This document shows, piece by piece, positions 39,700 through 49,289 of a stretch of DNA of 64,000 bases (its first letter is position 1; every line of letters starts with the position of its first letter). Under the pieces are notes generated by a model. That model worked only from the letters and a program-made list of their open reading frames with translations. It had not been told where the DNA came from and searched no databases. This DNA comes from DATMER01 sp963844885 (GTDB lineage: Bacteria > Acidobacteriota > Thermoanaerobaculia > Multivoradales > UBA5704), in NCBI GenBank assembly GCA_963844885.1, contig CAWJQA010000009.1, positions 142,606 to 206,605 of the forward strand. Direction: 5' to 3'. A program made the position numbers and the translations under genes.

Positions 39700-42600
39700 C
39701 TACTGGAAGTACCCGCTCACGTCCACGATCAGGTGGACCGTTCCCACCGAGTTGTTCTTCACCGCGATCCCGCCGCTGGCATCCGTGGCGAGCTGGATGA
39801 TGGCGTTGTTCGCCAGGGTCGCGCCCGCCGCGAAGTTGATCGTGCTGGACAACGGTGCGGCCTGGTTCGCCGGGTACAGGTTCAGATTGCCCACGGTGGC
39901 CGGCGAGATGACGATGATGGTGAGCGCCAACGCCTTCGCGGTGGACGGTATGCCGCAGGTGCCGCCGGTCATCACGAAGGTACGGGTCGACGACCCCGCC
40001 AGGATCGGTCCGCCGAGCGGCCCGTCCGCGTTACGCGTATCCACCAGGCGGCAGGGCGAGACGGTGTAGAAGTCCAGTCCGGCGTCGACCGTCCCCGAGG
40101 TACAGGTTCCAGCCGTTCCCACGTTGCCGAGCGTCACGGAATCGACGTACCAGCCCCAGTCGGTCTGAGCGATAGATTCGTCATCCCCTTCGTGCCAGCG
40201 CAGGCGGGCACCGGCCGCGCCGGTGAACGAGCCGAGGTTGGCCGTGACCTGCGTCATGGCCCCGATGGTGCCGTTGCACCAGGCGTGCTTGCCGCCGAGC
40301 GGATTTCCGAAGCTGGCGCTCACCGTCCCGGTGAAGCCGCCGGCGGTGAAGGCGGCGTCGGGCACGACCGTCCAGTTGGCGCCTCCATCCGTGGAGATCT
40401 CCAGCGTGCCGGCGTCGAAGCACGAAGTGGTGCTCTCGAAGGCGTAGGTGTGCCAGAAGGACAGCGTCGAGCCGGCCAGCGGAACGAACTGCGGAGAGAC
40501 CAGGACCCGCTCGGAGGTGGCGGGCAGGCTGTCGGAGAACCAGGAGTGGGTGGGAGTCTGCGACTGGGCCGTCGAGAGCGCCCAGTCCGAGGCGCCCGCG
40601 AGCGCCGCGTGCGTCCAGCCGGGGTTGTCGAAGCCGCCGGCACCCTCGAAGGTCTCGGTGAGGGTGGAGGTGGAGACCGGACCGGTCGGCGTGGAGCTCC
40701 GGCGGACCGTGTTGCCGTCGGCGACCGCATTCGAGGTGTCGACCGCGCGCACGACGTAATAGTAGGTGGTGCCGCTCGTCAGAGCCGCCGAGCTGTCGCC
40801 GTAGCTCGTGCCGGCCACGCCGGTGGCGATCTGGTTGGCGGGGCCGGGCGTGAAGCTGGACGAGGTCGAGCGGTACACGGTGTAGGTGACCGGCCCGGCG
40901 CAGCCGGGGGTGGCGGCCGCCCACGACAGCGCAAGCCCGCAGGTGGCGGCGGCGTTGTTCGTGACGGTCGCGAGGCCCGCGAACGACGGCGGCAGCGTGC
41001 AGGTGCCGGTCGCCGTGGCCTGGACGCAGGCCGACGCGGCGGACTCGCAGTTGCCGGTCGCGTCGAGGCCGTGTACCCGGTAGGCGTAGGTGGAGCCCCC
41101 CGAGACCGAGTTGTCGTTGTAGGGCGAGCCCGCGACGGAGCTCGCGATGCGGGCGAACGTGCCGGGCGAAGCGCACGTTCCGGGCGCGCGGTAGACGTTG
41201 AACGCCGTCGCGGCGGGAGCGCCGTTGGCCCAGGTCACCTGGATCTGGTTCGGGGCCGTGGCCGTCGCCGTGCCGATGGCGGGAGCGCCGGGTGCCGTGC
41301 AGGCGGTGTCCGTCACCTTCGCCGTCCAGATCTCCTCGAAGCTGTTGCTCCGGCGGTCGGTCCAGGAGGGGAAGAAGATGCCCGCGTAGCCGGACAGGCC
41401 GTTGTAGTCGCCGAACTGGTTGCCCGAGTCGGCGCCGGCCGTGGTCTCGTCCGTCTGCGCCGTGGTCACCTTCACCGCCGGGAACCAGGTGGCGCCGTCG
41501 TCGAACGAGGACTGGTACCAGACGTCCACCTTCTTGCGCGTGGCGTCGTTGACGGTGTCGTAATACATGATCGCCAGCGCCCCGGTCGTCTCGTCGACGG
41601 CCATCCAGGGGTTGAACTGGTCGTTGGCGGACGCCTGGTTGTTGAGCATGACCGGCGCCGACCACGTCGTGCCGCCGTTGGTGGACCGCGAGTACCAGAT
41701 GCGGGTCTTGCAGGTGGACGCCGCGTTGGAGCCGGGCTCATTGGCGGACGACGTACAGCCCGTGGCGCCGGTGAGGTCGGTCCACGCGGCATGGACGACG
41801 TCCTTGGTCGCCGTGCGGTAGGCGCCGGCGGTGACGTAGATGAGGGCCCGGCGGCCGTTGAACGACGGCACGCCGATATCGTAGCTGTCGAAGGTGGAGG
41901 CGATCTGCACGGGCGTGCCATAGGAGACGCCGCCGTTCGTCGACTTGACGACGAAGATCTTGCGGTTCGTCGTGGTGGGCCAGAAGCCGAAGACGTCGCC
42001 GAAGGCGTTGGTCTTGACGTCGGCACCGATGGCCGTGCCGGTGGACTCGGCGCCGCTCACCTGGATCGCCGTCTGCCAGGAGCCGGCGGGGCCTGTCCGG
42101 CGGTTCATGAAGGCCGGGTTGCCGTTGTGCCAGATGACGTAGATGTTGTCCTTGTACGGCGACGCCGCGCTGTGGTCCACCCACATGATCTGCTTGTCGG
42201 CGCTGGTCTGCGCACCGGAGAACGTGGCGTCGAACGTCCAGGTGGCGCCGTTGTCCACCGACTTGTAGGCGCGCATCTTCAGGGCCGTAACGCTGGCGTT
42301 GATGCCGATCGTGGTCGACCAGGCGGTGCCGTCCGAGGTCCAGTCGACGGTCGGGTCGGAGTGGAAGGCGTCGCCGGTCTCGAGGGCGAGGCTCGTCTGG
42401 CTCCAGGTGGCGCCGCCGTCGAGCGAGTAGAACTGCGCCTGCATGCCGCTGCCGGAGATGTTGTTGGACGCGCCGATGATCTTCATCGGGTCCCAGAAGT
42501 TGACGCGGATGTCGGACTCGCTGCGCGGCGCGGTCTGGGCGCCCGAGATCCGCCTCTCGCCGGAAACCGTCGCGGCCCGGTCCGGGTCCGGCCCGGAGTC

Positions 42601-42978
42601 CTTCTCCGGCACGCCCGGGATGAGATCCTGGTGGGACACCATCCACTCATGGACCTCCTTGAGGACGAACGGGTAGCCGCCGGTGGGGTCGGCCGCGGAG
42701 TAGGTCATCTCCGGATGGGCGCGGCGCCAGAGCACGCGCAACCAGAGAGGGACCTTGATCGTGTCCTTGACCTCCTCCGGGTTGAGCAAGGAGAAGTCCT
42801 GGTTGGCGGCGATCAGCGCTTCGAGGGCGCTGTGAGGACGCACGGCGTCGCGGTGGAGTTGCTCGTCGAGCGACGGCCACGCGGGGGCTTCCGCGGCGAA
42901 GGCGCCCGCGGGAAACGCCGAGGAAAACGCCGAGGAAAACGCGATACCGAGCAGGAGAAGCAATGGCCACTTGGACAT
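39700..42978 (-). CDS. Large secreted Asp-box (sialidase-like) multidomain protein
   Basis: 1092 residues from an ATG at 42978 with GGAGGAGACCTCT upstream. Signal peptide about 1-29. A beta-propeller part carries five Asp-box repeats (SLDGGATWSQ, SVDNGATWTF, STNGGVSYGT, STNGGTTWSA, SFDDGATWFP). Two fibronectin-III-like domains follow (NQIQVTWANG; ALSWAAATPG), then a MAM/jelly-roll domain (LEISTDGGANWTVV) and a C-terminal domain FYTVSPCRLVDTRNADGPLG to VHLIVDVSGYFQ. I have seen this last domain at the ends of many secreted Acidobacteriota-type proteins. No sialidase arginine triad could be confirmed, so carbohydrate binding or structural use is as likely as hydrolysis. Confidence 0.85.
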   Translation of the reverse strand: MSKWPLLLLLGIAFSSAFSSAFPAGAFAAEAPAWPSLDEQLHRDAVRPHSALEALIAANQDFSLLNPEEVKDTIKVPLWLRVLWRRAHPEMTYSAADPTGGYPFVLKEVHEWMVSHQDLIPGVPEKDSGPDPDRAATVSGERRISGAQTAPRSESDIRVNFWDPMKIIGASNNISGSGMQAQFYSLDGGATWSQTSLALETGDAFHSDPTVDWTSDGTAWSTTIGINASVTALKMRAYKSVDNGATWTFDATFSGAQTSADKQIMWVDHSAASPYKDNIYVIWHNGNPAFMNRRTGPAGSWQTAIQVSGAESTGTAIGADVKTNAFGDVFGFWPTTTNRKIFVVKSTNGGVSYGTPVQIASTFDSYDIGVPSFNGRRALIYVTAGAYRTATKDVVHAAWTDLTGATGCTSSANEPGSNAASTCKTRIWYSRSTNGGTTWSAPVMLNNQASANDQFNPWMAVDETTGALAIMYYDTVNDATRKKVDVWYQSSFDDGATWFPAVKVTTAQTDETTAGADSGNQFGDYNGLSGYAGIFFPSWTDRRSNSFEEIWTAKVTDTACTAPGAPAIGTATATAPNQIQVTWANGAPAATAFNVYRAPGTCASPGTFARIASSVAGSPYNDNSVSGGSTYAYRVHGLDATGNCESAASACVQATATGTCTLPPSFAGLATVTNNAAATCGLALSWAAATPGCAGPVTYTVYRSTSSSFTPGPANQIATGVAGTSYGDSSAALTSGTTYYYVVRAVDTSNAVADGNTVRRSSTPTGPVSTSTLTETFEGAGGFDNPGWTHAALAGASDWALSTAQSQTPTHSWFSDSLPATSERVLVSPQFVPLAGSTLSFWHTYAFESTTSCFDAGTLEISTDGGANWTVVPDAAFTAGGFTGTVSASFGNPLGGKHAWCNGTIGAMTQVTANLGSFTGAAGARLRWHEGDDESIAQTDWGWYVDSVTLGNVGTAGTCTSGTVDAGLDFYTVSPCRLVDTRNADGPLGGPILAGSSTRTFVMTGGTCGIPSTAKALALTIIVISPATVGNLNLYPANQAAPLSSTINFAAGATLANNAIIQLATDASGGIAVKNNSVGTVHLIVDVSGYFQ

Positions 42979-43177
42979 AGAGAGGTCTCCTCCTAGTTTG
43001 GCCGGACACCCTACCACAGAAGGCGGGGCTCTCGGACGACGACGATTTCCGGGGTACAGGTAGGCATTCTCCTTGAAAATTGGGGAAATTGCCCACAACC
43101 TGTTGACAAGTGGTCGGTCGATCAGAAGAATGGACTTCGCGCCTTTTGAGTGGCGTAACCACAGCAAAGGAGGAGCC

Positions 43178-43624
43178 TTGGGCACGACAGATGACGATAC
43201 CGAGAAACTTGGAGACAGGATCGCCCGGCTGCGGCGGGCGAAGGGATGGAACCAGAAGGATTTCGGCAGGCACCTGGGCATGAAGGCCGCCCAGGTCAGC
43301 AAGTGCGAACGCGGCAGCCTCGTACCGCGGGCCGATCTTCTGAGGCGGCTGTCGGAGGTGCTCGGGGTGAGCAGCGACTACCTGCTGACCGGGCGCTCCT
43401 TCGGCGAGCCGCAGCGGGATTTCCGGCTCCGGGAGCGGCTGGAGGCTCTGGAGCAGCTACCAGAGCCCCAGCGCAACAACCTGGTTGAATTCCTGGATGC
43501 CCTGCTCTCCTCTCACCGGCTCCTGCGGCAGCTCGAGCAGGAGCGCGAGCGGAAGAGGGCGGAGATGAAACCGCCGAAGCCGGGCGCAAAGACTCGCCGC
43601 CACCCGCCGCGGATCCGGGACTAG
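43178..43624 (+). CDS. XRE-family transcriptional regulator
   Basis: 148 residues from a TTG at 43178, chosen because AAAGGAGGAG lies directly before it; the open frame continues upstream without a ribosome site. The helix-turn-helix spans about 12-66 (LGDRIARLRRAKGWNQKDFG, then AAQVSKCERGSLVPR). A leucine-rich helix (FLDALLSSHRLLRQLEQE) could form a dimer coil. The tail is basic. It is divergent from the secreted protein. A TTGACA at 43103-43108 with a weak AAGAAT 17 bases later may be its promoter. Confidence 0.88.
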   Translation: MGTTDDDTEKLGDRIARLRRAKGWNQKDFGRHLGMKAAQVSKCERGSLVPRADLLRRLSEVLGVSSDYLLTGRSFGEPQRDFRLRERLEALEQLPEPQRNNLVEFLDALLSSHRLLRQLEQERERKRAEMKPPKPGAKTRRHPPRIRD

Positions 43625-43659
43625 AGCTGAGAGATGCCGGCCTGGCCGCCGCCCCCTGG

Positions 43660-45414
43660 TCAACGGGAGGCGGCGGCGCGGGCTGTTCCTTCGGGCTGGC
43701 CTCCATCGCGGGGAAAAAACAGCAGCGCCCGCGTTCCACCGCCCGGCCGGTCCTCCAGGCGGATGCGGCCACCGTGCAGAGTCATGATCCGGTGGGCCAG
43801 CGCCAGCCCCAGACCCACCCCGCCCCTGCGGCCGGTCGCGAAGGGGTGGAAGAGCCGCTCCCGCATCTCCGCGGACAGGCCGGGCCCCCGGTCCTCCACG
43901 GCCAGCTCCACTCCGTCATCCACCAGGTCGATCGACAGATCCACCGGCTCGGCTCGTACCGACGCTTGTAGGGAATTATGGAGGAGGTTGCGCACGGCCC
44001 TCTCCAGGAGCTGGGAGTCGCCGCGCAGGCGAACCCCCTCCGCGGCCGGCGCGACGCGGACCCGCACCGGCGGGCCACCGGCGAGAGCGGGATCGGCCGC
44101 CGCCCGCCGCGCCAGCTCGGCCAGATCGACCTCCTCCAGGCGCGCGGTGCCGGGGCGGGCGAAGGAGAGGAAGTCCTGGAGCACCCGCTCCAGGTGGTCG
44201 GCCTCGCGCCGGATCTCGGCCAGGTAGTCGGCGATCGACTCCTCGTCGGGCCGGCGCTCGATCAAGGTGAGGTAGCCGCGCAGGGTGGCCAGGCTGTTGC
44301 GCAGCTCGTGCGCCACGCCGCCGGCCATCTCTCCGAGGCGGGCCAGGCTGTCGGCGATCCGGCTCTCCTCGGCCCGGCGCCGCACCTCCGTGAGGTCGGC
44401 GAACAGGACCAGCCAGCCGCGGACGCCGCCGTCGTCGCGACGCAAGGGGTGGACGGTGAGACCGACGGTGCGCGCTTCGCCGCCGGCCCGGATGGCGCAC
44501 TCTTCCCTCCGCGGCGCGGTCTGCTCGGCCACGGCCGAGGCCAGGAGGTCGCGCAGCTCGGGCTGCCCTGCCAGGGCGTCGGCGAGAGGGGTCCCGGAGG
44601 GCGGCGGCTCGATTCCGAGCAGCCCGGCGGCCACCGGGTTGAGGGCGAGGACACGGCCGGCCCGGTCCAGCAGGAGGAGACCGCTCTGGAGGCTGGAGGA
44701 CAGCGTCCGCTCCAGGGCGGCGATGTCGTCTTCGGCGCGGCGCGAATCACCGGTAAGGGAAACCATGGCGCGCTCGAACGTCGAGACCAGGAACTCGACC
44801 TCCCCCTCTCCCGCCTCCTGCTCGGCCCCCATCTGCCGGGCGCGCTCCAGAAGAGTCTCCCAGGGTGTCATCAGGTGCCGGAGAAAGGAGAAGACCAGCA
44901 GGAGCAGCGCCGCGTTGAGGCCCAGGACGACCACCGACAGCACGGTCAAGGCGCGCCGCTGGCCTGCCAGGACCCCGGCCGGCAGCTCGACGCGCACCCA
45001 TCGCCGCGGCTCCAGGGGGGCGAAGCCGGCGACGCCGTCCGGCAGGGCGTCGCCGGGACCGGCGCCCACGGGCTTCCGCAGGTCCAGGCCGTCCGGCGCC
45101 CGGAGCCCGCCGTCCGGAAGGTCTCCCGAGGCCACCAAGGCGTTCCCCTCCTCGTCCATCACGGCCACGCTGCGCGCCTGCGGTGCGAGAGCCTGGAGCT
45201 CCGCCGCCGTGGCGACCCCGAAGCGGCCCTGGTCCCGAAGCCTTCCGGCCACGCCGGCCGCCAGCCGGGCGGCCTCCTCCTGGCGCTCCTCCACCAGGAG
45301 GCCCAGGGCGCTGCGGTACGAGAACAGGGTGAAGGTGGAGAGGACGACCAGCAACAACAGCGCCACCGGCAGGAGGATCAGCACCTCGCGGCGCAGCCCG
45401 AGACGGCCGCTCAT
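43660..45414 (-). CDS. PilS/NtrB-like sensor histidine kinase
   Basis: 584 residues from the ATG at 45414. Two membrane segments (about 10-30 and 145-170) enclose a periplasmic region. Then come a HAMP-like linker, a PAS domain (about 235-350, LDRAGRVLALNPVAAGLLG), HisKA with GGVAHELRNSLATLRGY (H369) and HATPase with NLLHNSLQAS, DRGPGL and GVGLGLALAHRI. The NtrB/PilS class usually pairs with a sigma-54 activator. It is the last gene of the pilin-yfhO-pilD operon (4-base overlap with pilD). Given the sigma-54 pilin promoters nearby it is a good candidate for the pilus sensor. Its partner regulator is not in the window. Confidence 0.92.
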   Translation of the reverse strand: MSGRLGLRREVLILLPVALLLLVVLSTFTLFSYRSALGLLVEERQEEAARLAAGVAGRLRDQGRFGVATAAELQALAPQARSVAVMDEEGNALVASGDLPDGGLRAPDGLDLRKPVGAGPGDALPDGVAGFAPLEPRRWVRVELPAGVLAGQRRALTVLSVVVLGLNAALLLLVFSFLRHLMTPWETLLERARQMGAEQEAGEGEVEFLVSTFERAMVSLTGDSRRAEDDIAALERTLSSSLQSGLLLLDRAGRVLALNPVAAGLLGIEPPPSGTPLADALAGQPELRDLLASAVAEQTAPRREECAIRAGGEARTVGLTVHPLRRDDGGVRGWLVLFADLTEVRRRAEESRIADSLARLGEMAGGVAHELRNSLATLRGYLTLIERRPDEESIADYLAEIRREADHLERVLQDFLSFARPGTARLEEVDLAELARRAAADPALAGGPPVRVRVAPAAEGVRLRGDSQLLERAVRNLLHNSLQASVRAEPVDLSIDLVDDGVELAVEDRGPGLSAEMRERLFHPFATGRRGGVGLGLALAHRIMTLHGGRIRLEDRPGGGTRALLFFPRDGGQPEGTARAAASR

Positions 45415-46202
45415 AGGAACTGAAGGTAGTAGTTGATGATGGCCGGCGCGGCGAACAGCGCGACCAGCCCGCCGAAAGCCAGGAAGGTGCCGAACGGCAG
45501 GCGCGTGCGCATCCCTTCGCCGGAGCGGCGCATCAGGACGATCCCCACGATCGAGCCGCTGAGCACGGCGAAGAAGAACGCCACGAGCATCGCCTTCCAA
45601 CCCAGAAAGGCGCCGATCAGGGCCAGCATCTTGGCGTCTCCGAGCCCCATCCCCTCCTCCCGGCGGATCAGCCACCACGAGCCGTAGATGGCGAGCGTGA
45701 TGCCGCCTCCCGCCGCGGCGCCCACCAGCGGCTCCGTCATGTGACTCCAAGGCAGATGGAGGAGGACGACCAGCATCGCGTGCCCTAGGAAACCCAGCGC
45801 GATCCCCGGCCAGGTGATCCGGTCGGGCAGGATCATGTGGTCGGCGTCGATCATCGCCAGCACGATCATCAGGCAGGCGAAGACGGCCGCGACCAGCGCC
45901 TGCGGCCTCAGCCCGAAGGCGACGTAGCACCCCACCATCACCAGCGAGGTACACGCCTCGATCAGCGGATAGCGCCAGGAGATCCCCGCGCCGCAGCTCC
46001 GGCAGCGTCCGCCGAGCAGCAGGAAAGAGAGGACCGGCAGGTTGTCGAGCGCGCGGATCGGCGCCCCGCAAGCCGGGCACCGCGACCGCGGCAGGACCGT
46101 CGAGAGGCCCAGCGGGATGCGGTAGATCACGACGTTCAGATAGCTGCCGACGAGCAGCCCGAGCACCGCCACGTAGAGCGCGATCAGGAGTTGGAGCGAC
46201 AC
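45411..46202 (-). CDS. pilD: Type IV prepilin peptidase/N-methyltransferase
   Basis: 263 residues with about seven membrane helices. The four zinc cysteines C42, C45, C67 and C70 of the cytoplasmic loop are present, as is the aspartate pair: D119 in AMIDADHMILPD and D189 in GMGLGDAK. It cuts prepilin leaders after Gly and methylates the new N-terminus. Its likely substrates, with G-F-TLIE cleavage sites, are the pilins in this window. The stop overlaps the kinase ATG (ATGA). The start lies 12 bases after the YfhO-like gene. Confidence 0.96.
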   Translation of the reverse strand: MSLQLLIALYVAVLGLLVGSYLNVVIYRIPLGLSTVLPRSRCPACGAPIRALDNLPVLSFLLLGGRCRSCGAGISWRYPLIEACTSLVMVGCYVAFGLRPQALVAAVFACLMIVLAMIDADHMILPDRITWPGIALGFLGHAMLVVLLHLPWSHMTEPLVGAAAGGGITLAIYGSWWLIRREEGMGLGDAKMLALIGAFLGWKAMLVAFFFAVLSGSIVGIVLMRRSGEGMRTRLPFGTFLAFGGLVALFAAPAIINYYLQFL

Positions 46203-46214
46203 AGTGGCGCGATT

Positions 46215-48616
46215 CTAACCGCGTCCGGGCTCGTGGCGCCTGTCGCGGATCAGGAGCAGCGCCGTCGCCGCCAGGGTGAGCAGGCTGATCCCGGCGCCGA
46301 TGGGTACCAGGGGGTCGCGATAGCGCAGCTCCAGGACATGCTCGCCCTCGGGCAGCTCCAGGCCGATCTGACAGGCGGCGGTGAGGAGGACGGGCACCGG
46401 CCTGCCGTCCACCTCGGCCTTCCAGCCTTCATCGAAGGTGGACGCGACCACGAAGAAGGCCGGCGAGGCCGAGCGGTAGCGCAGCCGCAGCCAGCCGCCG
46501 CGGTCGGTCAGCTCGAGCGGCTCCGGCAGCCGCCGGTAGACCGCCTCCCCTCCCGGCCCGCCCGGGCGGACGGCGTGCTCCCGCCGCATCAGGTCGTAGC
46601 CCTCGGACCGGGCCGCGGCGAGGGCCGAGTCCAGGTCGGGATGGAACACCGCCCGCGGCACGAAGCGGTGGACGGGCAGGACGTACGGATTCTTCAACAC
46701 CCGCATCAGCGGCGCCCGCGGGTTCCGCTTCGCCTCGGCCGCCCAGCCGGCGGGGTCCTTGCGGAGCATCAGGGTGCCCACGTTCCAGGCTCCGAGGTAG
46801 TGAAGGGCGTTCAGCGACGCGCGGCTCCCCCAGTCCTGATGAAGGGTGTCGACCCCCCGCGCGGCCCACCGCGTGAGCATGAGGTCGAAATCCTCGTTCA
46901 GGGCGTAGGGGATGTGCCAGAGGAGAGCGCTGTAGGGCTCCATCCGGCCGAGCGCGGCGCGGACCGGGGCCAGGGCGGGATCGCCGCGGCGAGGCACGAA
47001 GTCCGGCTCGCCGCCGGTGGTCTCCTGGACGTACAGCCGCGTCTCCGGCTGAATCACCACGGGCGGCGCCCCGCCGTACAGGCTCGCGGGCGCGACCAGT
47101 ACCAGGCCGTGGCCGTAGTGCCAGAGATCCGCGGCCAGCAGCGCCAGCGCCAGCCCCGTGAGGAGGCGGGCCGGCGGCCGGCGCCAACGGCAGAGAGCCA
47201 GGAGCGCCGCGACCAGCAGCGCCGTGGCAATGGCCGCCCACCCCTCACCGCGCAGATAGACAAGGCCGTGCTGGATCTTCTCCGGCGTCATGCCCGGGCC
47301 GCCGTGGGTACGCACGAACCACTCGCCGAGCCGCGGGACCCGATAGAGCAGGCCGGTGAGCGTCCCGGCCAGAGCCGCCAGCACCAGCGCGAGCGCCAGC
47401 GGGAAATCGGCCCGCTCGGGCCTCCCCTCGCCGCGCTCGCGGATCAGCCACCCCCAGCCCAGGGCGCCCGCGAACACGAGGGCCGCCACCGCGAGGATCG
47501 CGAACTTCTCCGGGAAGCGGAGCACCGCGAGCACCGGCACCGCCTCGCGCAGCGGCTCATAGAGAGGGTTGTGCCGGCCCAGGGCGAGAAACCCGCCGGT
47601 GGCGAAGGCCAGCCCCCAGGCGGCCCGGCGCGGCACCGGCCACTGCGCCAGGGCGGCGGCGGCGAGAACGGCCAGGAGCAGCCCCGGGTAGATCGACGGC
47701 ACGTACGGGTAGTCCCGGTCGTGGAGGTTCCAGCCGAAGAACAGCTTCTCGTGGTCGCGGGTGGGGTCGCCGAAGAAGCGGGGAAAGACGAGCTCCAGGA
47801 GCCGGGCCGGCGGCGCCGACCAGACCGTGGCCCGTCGCGCCTCCAGGCCGCCGGCCCGGGGCGAGCCCGCCAGCCGCGCCGCGGTGGGGAGCCATTGGAC
47901 CGCGGCCAGGAGGACGGCCAGAGCCAGCGGCACGAGGATCCTGGGCAGGGCGCGGAAGCGGCCGGGCCCGCCCCGAGTCCCCTCCCGAATACTGCCGCCG
48001 CGGTCATCGCCAGCACACCGAGGCCGGTGATGACGACCGTGGCCGGCTCGCCGTTGAGGAGTTGGAGGGCAAGGGCCAGGCCGGCCAGGAGCGCCGGCCG
48101 CCGCCACCGTCCGGGCTCGGCGCGGAGCGCCGCATCGGCCTGGCCGATCACCCAGGGAAACCAGGCCATGCTGCAAAACAGGGTCAACGCGCTGATCAGG
48201 GAGAGCGACGCGCCGCTGCCGGTGTAGCCCAGCGCGGCCAGGGCCGCGGCCCCCCGGCCGGCGCCCAGCCGCCGCGCCAGCCACCAGGCGCCCGCGAAGG
48301 CCACGGCCGAGTGCAGCACCACCAGGAGGCTCAAGGCGTAGGCCGGAGGCACCACGAAGACGAGCCAGCCCGGCGGGTAGAAGGCCGCGTAACTCGGATT
48401 GGAAAGCACCGGCTGGCCACCGTTGAGCCAGGGGCTCCACAGCGGCGAGCCGCTCTCTACCAGCAGCCGGAAGGTGGCCCGGAGGGGCAGGTGGAACAGA
48501 GGGATGTCCCGGTTCGCCAGGACCCGCTCCGGCGACAGGAGCGGGGCGAAGAAGCTCAGCAGCCAGGCCGATCCGAGCAGCGCGGGGGGAGCGATCCAGG
48601 CGATCCGGCGGCGCAA
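46215..48616 (-). CDS. YfhO-like polytopic membrane protein, with one frameshift
   Basis: About 800 residues when one base is added at about 47970, where the text VFGRGLGAGP leaves one frame and GRFRALPRILVPLALAVLL continues in the other. About a dozen membrane helices are followed by a C-terminal soluble domain with FFVVASTFDEGWKAEVDGRP and GEHVLELRYRDP. This domain pairing is that of the YfhO family, in which GT-C-like proteins modify surface polymers such as teichoic or other glycans. It lies 7 bases after the pilin and before pilD in the same operon, so pilin glycosylation is a possible role. Confidence 0.85.
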
Positions 48617-48623
48617 TCCCTCC

Positions 48624-49142
48624 TCAACCCTTCTGCGGCCAGCGCACCATGAAGCCGTCCGCCCAGACGATGTCCTGGTTATAGTCCGTGGGGTCGAACG
48701 AAGTCACCGTGTAGTCGCTGCCCGAGGCCACGTTGTCCCGCCCGCGGCTGAGGATCAGCATCACCTGCCGGGCGTGTACGTCCTCGATCTTCACATAGTA
48801 CTCGTACGGGAACTTCCAGCCGTCCCGGGGCGGTACGACCTGAAGGTACGTCGGCACCAGGATGCTCTCCATCACCGCCAGCGACTTCTGGCTGCCGTAG
48901 GAAGCCAGAGACACGTTCGAGTTGGTCTGGCCGGCCGCGGCGGCGCCGACCTCGTCGGTCAACCATGAAAACAGCGCCGTGCCGGTGATCCGCATGTCCG
49001 CCATCGTCCGCTTCTGCTTGGTCTTCTGCATCGCATCCAGCAGGTTCGGGATCAGCATGGCCGCGATGAGTCCGATGATCGCGATGACGATGAGCAGCTC
49101 GATGAGCGTAAATCCTTTTTGTCCGCACGTCTCCCTGCGCAT
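48624..49142 (-). CDS. Type IV pilin-like protein, divergent copy, operon head
   Basis: 172 residues. Class III leader MRRETCGQKG with cleavage before F11, then FTLIELLIVIAIIGLIAAML (E5 of the mature protein present). The head domain ends DGFMVRWPQKG, as in the three tandem pilins at 50749-52895, but it differs in most other positions. The GGAGGTG ribosome site and a near-consensus sigma-54 promoter lie upstream. No terminator follows; the YfhO-like gene starts 7 bases later, so this pilin begins the operon leading to pilD and the kinase. It may be a minor pilin or a GspG-like pseudopilin. Confidence 0.93.
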   Translation of the reverse strand: MRRETCGQKGFTLIELLIVIAIIGLIAAMLIPNLLDAMQKTKQKRTMADMRITGTALFSWLTDEVGAAAAGQTNSNVSLASYGSQKSLAVMESILVPTYLQVVPPRDGWKFPYEYYVKIEDVHARQVMLILSRGRDNVASGSDYTVTSFDPTDYNQDIVWADGFMVRWPQKG

Positions 49143-49176
49143 TTCAATTCACCTCCAGGAATGTTCAGTTCATAGG

Positions 49177-49191
49177 GCAAGACACGTGCCA
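49177..49191 (-). promoter_or_regulatory. Sigma-54 promoter of the operon-head pilin
   Basis: Read on the minus strand, TGGCACG-TGTC-TTGC. The GG/GC pairs stand at the required 10-base spacing and all other consensus positions agree (TGGCACG-N4-TTGC). The GC is 35 bases before the ATG. Two GACA-N5-TGTC sites lie upstream at 49257-49289. Confidence 0.88.
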
Positions 49192-49256
49192 GAGCGGGCA
49201 ATGGCGTAGTACCAATGTTTTCAATTACTTGGGTCATAGCCGGTCGGCGATGGATC

Positions 49257-49289
49257 GACAAAAAACGTCAGCTTGGGACACGGGATGTC
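49257..49289 (-). promoter_or_regulatory. Two activator-type dyads upstream of the operon-head pilin
   Basis: GACA-AAAAA-CGTC at 49257-49269 (one mismatch) and GACA-CGGGA-TGTC at 49277-49289 (perfect), 20 bases apart centre to centre and 66 bases above the -24 element. The perfect site shares its TGTCA with the TGA stop of the M20 peptidase gene that ends at 49288. Confidence 0.7.

Noticed and set aside
39700..42978. True sialidase
   Set aside because: Five Asp-boxes are present, but these occur in many propellers, and the arginine triad and catalytic Asp/Tyr/Glu set could not be identified.
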